A DNA stretch of 64,000 nt, taken from assembly GCF_017874625.1 (NCBI RefSeq), contig NZ_JAGIKZ010000004.1, positions 62,001-126,000 of the forward strand. Reading direction: 5' to 3'. Each line of letters starts with the position of its first letter. The first letter of the stretch is position 1. The DNA comes from Cytobacillus eiseniae (GTDB lineage Bacteria; Bacillota; Bacilli; Bacillales; Cytobacillaceae). The position numbers and the translations under genes are program-made. This document shows, one piece after another, positions 26,645-35,290 of this stretch. The notes under the pieces were generated by a model. The model worked only from the letters and a program-made list of their open reading frames with translations, was not told where the DNA came from and did not search any database.

Positions 26645-27850
26645 TTAGCCAACATGTTGAAAAATCTCGAACATTGGCACTAAAATAGCTGTGACAATCG
26701 TTCCTACAATGCCTGCCAGGAAGACAATCATTAGTGGTTCAATTAATGACTTCAAACGATCGGTCGCACTTTCTACTTCTTTTTCATAAAAGTCAGCAAC
26801 CTTTGCAAGCATTGTATCTAAAGACCCTGTTTCTTCCCCTATCGCAATCATATGGGAAACGAGAGGAGGAAAGACCCAATGGCTTCTCATCGGTTCAGTA
26901 AGAGATCTCCCTTGTTCGAGGGAATCCCTTGATTTCTTCACAACTTTAGCTACTACTTCATTCTCGACAATTTTTTCTACTATGCTCATCGCCTGTAAGA
27001 TCGGTACTGAGCTTGCAAATAGGGAACTTAATGTTCTGGTCATTCTTGCTAAAGCAGCTTTTTGGAGCATTTTGCCGAAAATAGGCATCCTTAATAAGGC
27101 ATAATCCAAATAATACTTTGATTTTTTGTTATTTCTAATTAAGACAATCGCAATAAATAGTAAAATAAATACGAGTACAACAAACCACCAGAACTTCTGC
27201 ATAAATTCACTAGAATTTAAGACAAATTGTGTAATAGCCGGTAATTCTCCGCCGAAATCTTGAAACATTTCCACAAACGTTGGGACAACGGAAACAAGTA
27301 AGAATATAACAACAGCAACCGCTATAATGGCTACGGCAATTGGATAAGCAAGTGCTGAAACAATCTTTTGCTTTGTAAAATGCTGTTTCTCAAAATGGAC
27401 GGCAAGCTCCTCTAGTGTTTCATCGATATTTCCGCCAGCCTCACCTGCCTTAATCATGTTAATAAACATTGGAGTAAAGATCTTTTTATGCTTGGATGCT
27501 GCATCTGATAAAGGATTCCCTTCACGTAAATCCTGTTCGACGACAAGCAGTGCCTTTCGCAATGCTTTGCTTTCTGTTTGCTGTGCTAAAATGGCAGTTG
27601 AATCAACTACAGAAACACCAGCCCTTAACAAAGTCGAAAATTGACGTAAATAAATAACGAAATCCTGCAGTTTTACGGGATTCCCGATTACGATTTCTTT
27701 CGTGAGAAGGGTTTCTGGCATTTCCTTACATTCCATGACACGAATGCCTTTATTCTTTAATTGAATAACTGCCTCTCGTTTGGAGGGAGCTGTAATGATT
27801 CCTGACTTATTCCCACTTCGATCTTTTCCGCTATACTTATACCTCGGCAT
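26645..27850 (-). CDS. pilC: PilC/GspF-type platform protein
   Basis: PilC is the polytopic inner-membrane platform rotated by PilB and PilT. The roughly 400 residues hold two GspF repeats (about 65-190 and 270-395), each starting with FLRQFSTLLRAGVS-like or MTRTLSSLFASSVP-like sequences, and three strong membrane segments (about 170-195, 220-240, 375-400). The N-terminal MPRYKYSGKDRSGNKSG is typical. ATG at 27850 is preferred, as AAGGTG lies 7 bases before it. It overlaps the 3' end of pilT by 14 bases. Confidence 0.95.
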   Translation of the reverse strand: MPRYKYSGKDRSGNKSGIITAPSKREAVIQLKNKGIRVMECKEMPETLLTKEIVIGNPVKLQDFVIYLRQFSTLLRAGVSVVDSTAILAQQTESKALRKALLVVEQDLREGNPLSDAASKHKKIFTPMFINMIKAGEAGGNIDETLEELAVHFEKQHFTKQKIVSALAYPIAVAIIAVAVVIFLLVSVVPTFVEMFQDFGGELPAITQFVLNSSEFMQKFWWFVVLVFILLFIAIVLIRNNKKSKYYLDYALLRMPIFGKMLQKAALARMTRTLSSLFASSVPILQAMSIVEKIVENEVVAKVVKKSRDSLEQGRSLTEPMRSHWVFPPLVSHMIAIGEETGSLDTMLAKVADFYEKEVESATDRLKSLIEPLMIVFLAGIVGTIVTAILVPMFEIFQHVG

Positions 27851-28895
27851 TTTCAATCACCTTTTCTTGAAGATAAGGCAATCCTAATTCCCTCGAAATC
27901 GTTCCTGATTGCACGAGCTCTTTAATACTTGCTTCTAATGTGTGCATCCCTTGCGCACGAGAAGTCTGCATCACATTGACAATTTGATAAATCTTCTCAT
28001 TGCGGATTAAATTGGCTACTGCAGAATTATTAATTAAAATTTCAGTTGCTGCTTTTCTGCCTTTCTTATCCACGATTGGAAATAATCTTTGTGACATAAT
28101 TGATACGAGTACGGATGCTAGCTGAATCCGAATTTGGGCTTGTTGGGACGGTGGAAAGACATCGATAATCCGGTTAATCGTTGCAGGTGCACTTGATGTA
28201 TGCAAGGTACCCAAAACGAGATGTCCTGTCTCTGCTGCAGTGATCGCAGTCTGAATTGTTTCAAGATCGCGCATTTCGCCAACAAGAATGACGTCAGGAT
28301 CTTGTCTAAGTGCAGCTCTTAATCCGTTGGCAAAATTATTCGTATCAAATCCGACTTCCCTCTGATCAATAATGCTTTTCCCATGTTTATGAAGATATTC
28401 AATTGGATCCTCAAGCGTAATAATATGCTTCCTCATCGTTTCATTCATATAAGAAATAATAGCGGCTAATGTAGTGGATTTCCCACTTCCAGTCGGTCCA
28501 GTTACAAGAAAAAGCCCCTGAGGCTTCTGTGCTATTTTCTTTAACACTTCAGGCAGTTCTAAGTCATCCAATGTCGGAATGATCGTTGGAATGACGCGAA
28601 TGGCCATTGCAATACAAGAACGCTGAAAGTATGCATTCACTCGAAACCTAGAAATACCTGGCAACCCATAAGAAAAATCAAGCTCCCCTTTTTCTTTAAA
28701 TGCTTCCCACATATGATCTGGAATGATCGCCCTTGCCATGCCTTCCGTATCTGCTGGCAGGAGATTTTCCTTCCCATATCTTTTTAAGTCGCCATTTAAC
28801 CGCATAACAGGTGGCACACCAACAGTTAAATGAATATCGGAAGCTTTTAATTCAAAGCCAGCCCTAAGCAGAAGATCAATATTATTTTTCACCAT
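27837..28895 (-). CDS. pilT: PilT retraction ATPase
   Basis: PilT depolymerises the pilus and powers twitching. Of about 352 residues, the N-terminal PAS-like part begins LLLRAGFELKASDIHLTVG, the Walker A is GPTGSGKSTTLAA, the Asp box ITLEDPIEYLH, the Walker B VILVGEMRDLET and the His box TAAETGHLVLGTLHTSSA. NLIRNEKIYQ corresponds to the AIRNLIRE retraction motif. ATG at 28895 has AGGAG 5 bases upstream. A dedicated retraction motor distinguishes this system from the ComG transformation pseudopilus, which lacks one in its operon. Confidence 0.96.
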   Translation of the reverse strand: MVKNNIDLLLRAGFELKASDIHLTVGVPPVMRLNGDLKRYGKENLLPADTEGMARAIIPDHMWEAFKEKGELDFSYGLPGISRFRVNAYFQRSCIAMAIRVIPTIIPTLDDLELPEVLKKIAQKPQGLFLVTGPTGSGKSTTLAAIISYMNETMRKHIITLEDPIEYLHKHGKSIIDQREVGFDTNNFANGLRAALRQDPDVILVGEMRDLETIQTAITAAETGHLVLGTLHTSSAPATINRIIDVFPPSQQAQIRIQLASVLVSIMSQRLFPIVDKKGRKAATEILINNSAVANLIRNEKIYQIVNVMQTSRAQGMHTLEASIKELVQSGTISRELGLPYLQEKVIENAEV

Positions 28896-28903
28896 TCTCA
28901 CTC

Positions 28904-30565
28904 CTAATCAGGGATTGCTACACGCAAAACTTCCTCTGTTGTTGTAATGCCTTGCTTTACTTTTAAAAGCCCATCATCGATTAAGAAAATCGTTTTATTT
29001 CGAATAGCGATCTCTCTTAATTTCGAAAAAGACTCGCCATTCATGATGACTCTTCTAATCTCATCATCTATTACAAGCACTTCATGGATGGCAATACGGC
29101 CTTTATATCCTGTCATATTACAGGATGAACACCCTCGTCCACGAACAATCCGCTCAATCTTCATCCCACGCCTAGCAAATATTTCTACTTCTCTTTTAGT
29201 AGGCTCTTGTTCCTGTTCACAATCACGGCAAACCCTTCGTACAAGTCGTTGGGCAACAATGCCAGTAACTGAAGATGCAACAAGGAATGGTTCAACACCC
29301 ATATCCATTAAACGAGTAATCGAACCAAGGGAATCATTTGTATGCAGCGTGCTTAGGACGAGATGCCCCGTTAAAGAAGCCCTAATTGCGACCTCAGCTG
29401 TCTCTTTATCACGAATTTCCCCAACCATAATAATATTCGGATCCTGACGTAATATCGCCCTTAGCCCTGTGGCAAAGGTCATCCCAACATTTGCATTGAC
29501 ATGAATTTGATTAATTCCTTCTAGCTGATATTCAACAGGGTCTTCTACGGTAATAATATTTACCTCTTCGCTATTTAAACGATTAAGTGCAGCGTATAAT
29601 GTTGAAGATTTCCCTGAACCAGTTGGACCAGTAAGTAACACAATTCCAGTAGGTTTTTCAATCATCTCTGTAAACCGATGTAAGTTCACTTTATTAAACC
29701 CTAGTTTATTCAAGTCATTTAATGCACTTCCAAGATCTAAGAGTCGCATAACGATTTTTTCTCCAAAGACTGTCGGTAAAGTTGATACCCTTAAATCAAT
29801 TGGATGAAAATCTAGATTCATTTTGATGCGTCCATCTTGTGGGATCCGATGCTCAGTAATGTCTAGATTTGCCATAATTTTGATTCTTGCTATAAGTACA
29901 GATTGCATATGCTTTGGCAGTGTGCGCTCCGTTCTTAACACCCCATCCACTCTATATCTAATCACAACTTTTGTCTCATGGGGGTCAATATGCACGTCAC
30001 TTGCCTTAATTGTTGCCGCATTTGCTAACACTTGATTGACTAAGCGAACAATCGGTGAATCTTGGTCAACGATCGTATTTTCTTCCACTTTTTCCGTACT
30101 GGTTGATGTACCAAATAGCTCTTCAAAACCTTCATCCATATCATAGTACTTATTAATCGCACGCAGAATATCATCTTTTGTCGCAATGGCCGTTTCAATA
30201 TGGAATCCTGTGGAAAGACGTAAATCATCGATTGTATAGAAGTCCATCGGATCCGCCATCGCAACAAATAGCTTTTCCCCTTCTTTTTTCAAGGGAATAA
30301 TTAAATTCCGTTTTGCCATTTCTTTTGGAACGATCGAAAAGAGCTTTACGTCAAATGGATATCGATATAGGCTGACATGGGGAATCCCTAGCTGAAACTC
30401 CAGCACTTCAATCAATTGCTGCTCTGTGATATATCCTCTTTGGAGTAACACATCCCCAAGTCTTTGCCCATCACTTTTTTCTTTTAAAGCTAGCTGAAGC
30501 TGCTCCTCTGTAATCAATCCAGCATCAACTAATAAGTCTCCGAGACGCTTTCGAATTTGATTCAT
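28904..30565 (-). CDS. pilB: PilB extension ATPase
   Basis: PilB powers pilus assembly. The 553-residue protein has the N-terminal MshEN/GSPII_E-N domains (about 1-150; RLGDLLVDAGLITEEQL and LGDVLLQRGYITEQQL, a motif type that in some relatives binds cyclic-di-GMP), Walker A GPTGSGKSSTLYA, Walker B IIMVGEIRDKETAEVAI and a zinc site (CRDC and CSSC, about 455-490). The MshEN-like repeats plus the GGDEF gene at 40.4 kb make c-di-GMP control plausible. It is the only extension ATPase in the operon. Confidence 0.96.
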   Translation of the reverse strand: MNQIRKRLGDLLVDAGLITEEQLQLALKEKSDGQRLGDVLLQRGYITEQQLIEVLEFQLGIPHVSLYRYPFDVKLFSIVPKEMAKRNLIIPLKKEGEKLFVAMADPMDFYTIDDLRLSTGFHIETAIATKDDILRAINKYYDMDEGFEELFGTSTSTEKVEENTIVDQDSPIVRLVNQVLANAATIKASDVHIDPHETKVVIRYRVDGVLRTERTLPKHMQSVLIARIKIMANLDITEHRIPQDGRIKMNLDFHPIDLRVSTLPTVFGEKIVMRLLDLGSALNDLNKLGFNKVNLHRFTEMIEKPTGIVLLTGPTGSGKSSTLYAALNRLNSEEVNIITVEDPVEYQLEGINQIHVNANVGMTFATGLRAILRQDPNIIMVGEIRDKETAEVAIRASLTGHLVLSTLHTNDSLGSITRLMDMGVEPFLVASSVTGIVAQRLVRRVCRDCEQEQEPTKREVEIFARRGMKIERIVRGRGCSSCNMTGYKGRIAIHEVLVIDDEIRRVIMNGESFSKLREIAIRNKTIFLIDDGLLKVKQGITTTEEVLRVAIPD

Positions 30566-30586
30566 ATTAATCCCTGCTTTTATGAG

Positions 30587-31921
30587 TTATTTTAATGATT
30601 CATTCGGCTTTCCCCATAAATCAGATTCATTATCTTGAACGTCATCACCAAGTTGCTCTTCTATTTCATCTTGATCATTGTCTGATGGATTTTGATCTGA
30701 TTCTTCGTCATTATTATTTTGATCTGCACCATTCTCAAATGGCTCATCAGCAGAATTTGCATTCTTCTCTTTAACATAAAGACTACTAACAATGACTTCA
30801 TGAATCGGCAGGTAAAAATCTTCAGAAATGCTTTCTTTTTTTAATGGTTGTCCAGCATCATCCAATATTTCACGAGACACCTTAACAATCACACCAGGTA
30901 CACCTTCTCGTACTGTTTTTTCAGTATTAAGAGGAAGCTTCGCATCATATTGAACAATTCTCTTCGGTTGAAATGTCTCACTATCTGTAATTGAAATATT
31001 ATACTGATAAAGGAATTTTGATCCTTTCAGTGAAACATATAGTAAGTTATCAAGATATTTAAATTCTAAACTATACTTTTGATCATTTGGATTCATAAAA
31101 ATAAAATCCATATTTTTCTGTTGATCGATCTTCGCTTCGTACCCAGCCTCTACATCGTTTGGCTTCGATCTACTAATATGTCTTTCGGTTATTTCAAAGT
31201 TTGTAGAAAGCAAGGTTCGATATATGGTCGAAGAAATAATACTTAACGTATTTTGATTAAGTGATGTGAGTTTATGTTCTTCTAATATTTCCAGTAATGA
31301 AACTTGAGCATGTGGCTGAATATCAATTACAGACAGTTTGTTCGTCCATTTTGTTATTGCATGATCTACGCCATCTAGCTTAGCTGTTGCTTCTGAAACA
31401 ATTTCCTCATCCATCTCATACGGCAAATAGTCTAAGAGATTTAATAAATGATTTCCGTTCTCCAGTCTTTCTGCATAGATTAAAAGATCCATTTTCAACT
31501 GTTGAATGTCAAAGGCATCATTCGCCAATTCTGATGATATTTCAATAAGGAAGTTTTCAAGTCTATCCTCATCTACTTGTACAATTAATGAATTTTCCAT
31601 ACCAGATTTGGAGCTTTCAATGGATTTATCTAGTTGAATATCATATATGATCATATCGATTTGTGCTGATTTTTCTTTATATTGCAATGTGATTTTTGTT
31701 TCCTCGTCCCACTTCTTCTTTTCATTTATTAAGTGTTGAAGTGCTTCGACACGAGACATCTCTGAAATATCTATGGAGCCAATTTTAGTATTCATGGCAA
31801 AATCATCACTATTATTAAACGCTTTTCCATAAACAACATTTCCAATATATGAAAAACCAAATATAAATGTGGTACATAAAATTAATAGCATGTACAACTT
31901 TAGATTGATTTTACTTTTCAT
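30587..31921 (-). CDS. Membrane-anchored G5-domain-like protein of the pilus operon
   Basis: This has an N-terminal membrane anchor (about 8-28, LYMLLILCTTFIFGFSYIG), a VanW-N-like region (IGSIDISEMSRVEALQHL, about 47-66) and a G5-like domain near 320-385 (KRIVQYDAKLPLNTEKTVREG and GVPGVIVKVSREILDDAGQ as landmarks). A very acidic, Asn/Asp/Glu-rich tail follows from about 395. G5 domains occur in cell-wall-associated proteins, so it may position the pilus machine at the wall. ATG at 31921 has AGGTGG 6 bases upstream. The function is not known; it lies 21 bases before pilB and is certainly part of the operon. Confidence 0.7.
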   Translation of the reverse strand: MKSKINLKLYMLLILCTTFIFGFSYIGNVVYGKAFNNSDDFAMNTKIGSIDISEMSRVEALQHLINEKKKWDEETKITLQYKEKSAQIDMIIYDIQLDKSIESSKSGMENSLIVQVDEDRLENFLIEISSELANDAFDIQQLKMDLLIYAERLENGNHLLNLLDYLPYEMDEEIVSEATAKLDGVDHAITKWTNKLSVIDIQPHAQVSLLEILEEHKLTSLNQNTLSIISSTIYRTLLSTNFEITERHISRSKPNDVEAGYEAKIDQQKNMDFIFMNPNDQKYSLEFKYLDNLLYVSLKGSKFLYQYNISITDSETFQPKRIVQYDAKLPLNTEKTVREGVPGVIVKVSREILDDAGQPLKKESISEDFYLPIHEVIVSSLYVKEKNANSADEPFENGADQNNNDEESDQNPSDNDQDEIEEQLGDDVQDNESDLWGKPNESLK

Positions 31922-31939
31922 ACGACCCACCTACTTTGA

Positions 31940-32701
31940 TTAGGCTTCCACATTCATAGATAACTCGACAACAACGCTCGGTCCTTCTTCCTGTGCCAAT
32001 TCAATCTCATGACGAGTTAAAACAGTTTCTGATGGAATAATCACATTCCCATTTAGATCTACTATATCTTTTAATACGCGTTTTCCTGTTAATAGTTCAA
32101 TTTGTTTCTCAATTAATAAATTTTCATCTTTCGTTCGATCGAAGAAAGGTTCTGCAATAGGATCTTCGAAAATCTCTGCTTGTTCAGCCTCAACTTTATT
32201 GTTTGAGTCAAGCTGTTCAGCATTTTCTAAATATCCTTCACTAACATCTTCCTTAACAATAATTATATCTTTACCGAATGTAAGAACATAACTTGATAAT
32301 AAGACAACTGCTTTATTTCCAAGTTGCAAATCCATTCCAAGAATCGTCCCTGTTTCTTCGTCAGCATAGAATTCTGTTACTTCACCTATTAGCTCGCCTT
32401 TTCTTGTCATTACTTTTGTATTTGTAATTTTAATTTTCTTATTAACTAATTGATTGGCTACCGGGATCTCATTTAGATCAATTACTGCATGATCGCTCTC
32501 AATTGTAACAGCGTATTCGCCAATTCCAACGACTCTTTTAAATGGAATAGCTTTCACACTTACTTGCCATTCTTCGTTTTCAATTGTTAAAAACTCGATT
32601 GAACCTTTATCTGGATTTATAACTAAAGATTTCACTTTTCCTACCTGTTGACCATTAGCAATACTAATAATTGGTAAATTTGTAATTTGTGAGCTTTTCT
32701 T
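31940..32701 (-). CDS. PRC-barrel protein of the pilus operon
   Basis: Two PRC-barrel-like repeats are visible: residues 5-70 (LPIISIANGQQVGKVKSLVINP) landmarked by GQQVGKVKSL, and 85-150 (KVMTRKGELIGEVTEFYAD) landmarked by GELIGEVTEF. A charged linker and a last segment with GNVIIPSETVLTRHEIELA follow, resembling the C-terminal motif seen after barrels in some Firmicutes pilus-locus proteins. There is no signal peptide or membrane segment, so it is cytoplasmic. PRC barrels bind RNA or proteins; the role here is unknown. ATG at 32701 is preferred over an upstream GTG, with AGGTG about 11 bases before it. It is 60 bases after the first gene. Confidence 0.7.
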   Translation of the reverse strand, partial: KKSSQITNLPIISIANGQQVGKVKSLVINPDKGSIEFLTIENEEWQVSVKAIPFKRVVGIGEYAVTIESDHAVIDLNEIPVANQLVNKKIKITNTKVMTRKGELIGEVTEFYADEETGTILGMDLQLGNKAVVLLSSYVLTFGKDIIIVKEDVSEGYLENAEQLDSNNKVEAEQAEIFEDPIAEPFFDRTKDENLLIEKQIELLTGKRVLKDIVDLNGNVIIPSETVLTRHEIELAQEEGPSVVVELSMNVEA

Positions 32702-32761
32702 CATCTTCTCCACCACACCTGACTATTTTTTCTTATTATAAGATACTTTTCACTTTTTTCG

Positions 32762-34081
32762 TCATAATTCTTCTGAATATACGGTTTGTAAAAACTGGAT
32801 CTGTTGCATCAATATTGGATATTCGATATATTTCATTTCTAAGCTTTCTAATAAATTTTGTAGCTTAATCACATCTTTTGTTGAAATATAATGCTCGATT
32901 AATAAACTCGCAAAGGTAAAATACTCCAACTTAGGCATACTCGGATGCATACATTCTTTTAATAATTGTTCATATTTATTACGATCTAATGTTTCCTTTG
33001 CTAACTTCACTTGATCCAATAAAGTGCTTATTATTTGTTTTTGTAAGTGATTCTTTTCCTTTTTTATAAACGTTAAAGATTGAATTTCAATTGGTTGAAT
33101 CGAAGTCTCACTCTGCTGTTCCTCTTCAATTAACTCCTCGACTACTAAAGAATCAGGCTCTATATTTAGTGCCTGCTCATTTGTACTTGCAGCCTCATTT
33201 TTAGAAAGTTCAAATTGTGTTAGAACTTCAAGATAATCTTCTGTATCCTCCTGCTGTTGACTTTCAATATTCGGCATTTCCTGTGTCAACACATTCATCT
33301 CTGTTATTTGTTCTTTATCCTCAAACTGAGAAAAAACTTCTAACAAATCAGCGTCCTGCTCCTGAATGTTTTCCTTTAATTCATTAAATAATAATGAATT
33401 CTTTTCCTCTGCTTCTTCAAACTTACTCATTGTGAAAGAGGATTCCTTAGGGTCATCTAGCATCATTTTTTCAAGTTCAGATAAATATCCATTATCAGTG
33501 TTATCCACTATTTCTATACTAGAATGATTAGAAGTCTCTTCTTCAATTAATACATGTTCACTTTCTTCATCCATCTTTTTAATTATTTCAGTATCTAAAA
33601 ACAATTCTGCCAGTAAATCCTCTTCTTGATTATCAATAATAGAAATTTCACTACTTTCAACATAATGAGCATCTTCATTTTCGACATTTATTTCTTCAAT
33701 TTCCTCTTCAAAATGACTCATATTGGCCATATTATCCTGATAATTACTTTCTTCAATTTCATTCCTTTCCTTTTCCAATGAAATCTCAACAGGAGGGGAG
33801 GTAAAATCCAATTGATTTATTGCATTGTCATGCTCACTAACCAAAAATAAATCTTTCATTTTTCTATCTAGTAAATAAGAACTAAGAATTACAAGAACGA
33901 AAACGAGTAAAGCTAACTTCCACCATTCAAACAGACTGTTGGCAGATACCCCAATAAGTGATAGGACAAAGGACACAGAAACAACAATTATTTTCCCTTT
34001 TTTAGTTAAACCGAGTGGAAGGAAATAAATAATAGGTACAACCAAAATTAATGATGCAATCGCAAATAAATAAATATTCAA
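32762..34081 (-). CDS. Membrane protein with long acidic cytoplasmic domain, first gene of the pilus operon
   Basis: I do not recognise this family. Three hydrophobic segments lie at about 3-25, 30-50 and 55-75 (AIASLILVVPIIYFLPL, IIVVSVSFVLSLIGV, LALLVFVLVILSSYLL). A long Glu/Asp/Ser/Gln-rich region (about 90-335) follows, and a helical C-terminal part (about 340-440) with HLQKQIISTLLDQVKLAKET and paired-helix character. The TTG at 34081 is the likely start because AAAGGGGTG lies 5 bases before it; an upstream ATG at 34117 has no ribosome site and overlaps a palindrome. Its position at the operon head suggests a platform or regulatory role. Confidence 0.6.
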   Translation of the reverse strand: MNIYLFAIASLILVVPIIYFLPLGLTKKGKIIVVSVSFVLSLIGVSANSLFEWWKLALLVFVLVILSSYLLDRKMKDLFLVSEHDNAINQLDFTSPPVEISLEKERNEIEESNYQDNMANMSHFEEEIEEINVENEDAHYVESSEISIIDNQEEDLLAELFLDTEIIKKMDEESEHVLIEEETSNHSSIEIVDNTDNGYLSELEKMMLDDPKESSFTMSKFEEAEEKNSLLFNELKENIQEQDADLLEVFSQFEDKEQITEMNVLTQEMPNIESQQQEDTEDYLEVLTQFELSKNEAASTNEQALNIEPDSLVVEELIEEEQQSETSIQPIEIQSLTFIKKEKNHLQKQIISTLLDQVKLAKETLDRNKYEQLLKECMHPSMPKLEYFTFASLLIEHYISTKDVIKLQNLLESLEMKYIEYPILMQQIQFLQTVYSEEL

Positions 34082-34102
34082 AGTTTCACCCCTTTCAATT
34101 AT

Positions 34103-34119
34103 ATATGGATAGTCCATAT
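34103..34119. promoter_or_regulatory. 17-bp palindrome upstream of the pilus operon
   Basis: ATATGGATAGTCCATAT is a perfect inverted repeat (7-bp arms, 3-base centre) lying 5 bases upstream of the ribosome site of the operon's first gene, in the 156-base region between the two divergent pilus transcripts. A minus-strand TATAAT is at 34169-34174 and a plus-strand TATAAT at 34200-34205, both with weak -35 boxes. It could be a regulator site. Confidence 0.45.
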
Positions 34120-34237
34120 GACACTGTTAAATTTTATGACAATTTTCAATAAACTACGTATTTAGACCTATTATAGCAAAAACAGACTACAAAATATTGT
34201 ATAATAAGATAAGTTATTTTGAAAGAAGGGGAGAATA

Positions 34238-34735
34238 ATGAATTACAAGAAAATCTTTGCCAATTCTAGAGGATTTACATTAATTGAAATATTATTATCC
34301 CTAACAATTCTCGGTATTATCATCATCGGGTCGATGCAATTTTTTTCCCAAGCTTACACATATACGAATATGAATCAAAAGAAAACAGCTGCTGTTAATG
34401 TGGCGAGAAATGCATTGATGTATATCGAAAAGGAAAATTTTATTATAGTAAGAGATGTATTTGAAAAAAATCCTGATGAAGAATTAACGATAAAAATTTG
34501 TGAGCAAAAGTATAAAAGCTTTTGGAAAGATAAACCGATTGATTCCAGCTGTGAGGATATTACAATTAATAATGTTAAATATAATGTAAGCATTCGGGCT
34601 GATAAAATACTAGATCCGCATGATTCTACCTATTCATTCTATGTCCCTTTAAAAGTAAATGTTCACTGGACAATTAATCGAAAAGAACATACCACAGAAT
34701 TGGATGGTGCTATAAAAAGTGAAGATATTCGATGA
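34238..34735 (+). CDS. Minor type IV prepilin (PilV/GspI-J-like)
   Basis: The leader ANSRGFTLIEILLSLTILG is a class III signal with Phe1 and Glu5 after cleavage. The helix covers about 11-35. The globular domain (to 165) has two cysteines (KICEQKY and SSCEDI), possibly paired. The ribosome site AAGGGGAG is 5 bases before ATG. It begins a three-gene plus-strand operon of minor pilins transcribed away from the main pilus operon. Minor pilins of this type form a tip complex that starts fibre assembly. Confidence 0.87.
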   Translation: MNYKKIFANSRGFTLIEILLSLTILGIIIIGSMQFFSQAYTYTNMNQKKTAAVNVARNALMYIEKENFIIVRDVFEKNPDEELTIKICEQKYKSFWKDKPIDSSCEDITINNVKYNVSIRADKILDPHDSTYSFYVPLKVNVHWTINRKEHTTELDGAIKSEDIR

Positions 34736-35276
34736 AAGAGGAATTACTTTATATGAATTATTAGCCACCTTAGTTATTTCAATGATTGTTCTACCGGTTA
34801 TTTATGGTGTCTTTTCTTCTGGTGTAAAGCTGTATAACAAAATTCAAGTAGAAGGACAATTAAGGGATGATGCAGATTACACAGCTACAATGATTATGAA
34901 TACTTTTTATTCCTTTCCATTTGATTATGTAAAAGAGTGTGGAGATAGCAAGGCGAACTGTATTGAATTAGTAGATCAGACGAAAACAGCAATAAATCAA
35001 GTGGAGGGTAAAAACTTTTACAATATTAATCAAAAAGAAGAGTTGGGAGAAGAAGTAATAATTAGACTTGAGTTAGATGAAGTTGAAAAAAACGGCAAAA
35101 GTCAGAATGCTTTTTTAATCGACGGCAAGCCAATTGATGTCACCTCCGATCTCAACAATTCAGAACTCTCTTTATCATGCAGTGAATGTGAGGAAGGAAT
35201 GATTTCCTTAAAATTAATTTTAGATGATCAACGATTAAAAAAACCATTAGAACTGAAAAGCCAATTTGGATTTTAA
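34719..35276 (+). CDS. Minor type IV prepilin (PilW-like)
   Basis: The leader FDERGITLYELLATLVIS is a class III signal with Glu5 and an aromatic at +4. The hydrophobic helix runs to about residue 31. The globular part to residue 185 contains three Cys pairs or near-pairs (CGDSKANC, CSECEEG). The gene starts with GTG within the end of the preceding gene (17-base overlap), so translation is coupled. It matches the PilW position between a PilV-like and a PilX-like gene. Confidence 0.85.
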   Translation: MKIFDERGITLYELLATLVISMIVLPVIYGVFSSGVKLYNKIQVEGQLRDDADYTATMIMNTFYSFPFDYVKECGDSKANCIELVDQTKTAINQVEGKNFYNINQKEELGEEVIIRLELDEVEKNGKSQNAFLIDGKPIDVTSDLNNSELSLSCSECEEGMISLKLILDDQRLKKPLELKSQFGF

Positions 35277-35290
35277 GGAGGCTATAGGAA

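Noticed and set aside
34082-34237. c-di-GMP riboswitch before the pilus operon
   Set aside because: No GEMM-type conserved core was found on either strand, and the region is too short and A/T-rich.
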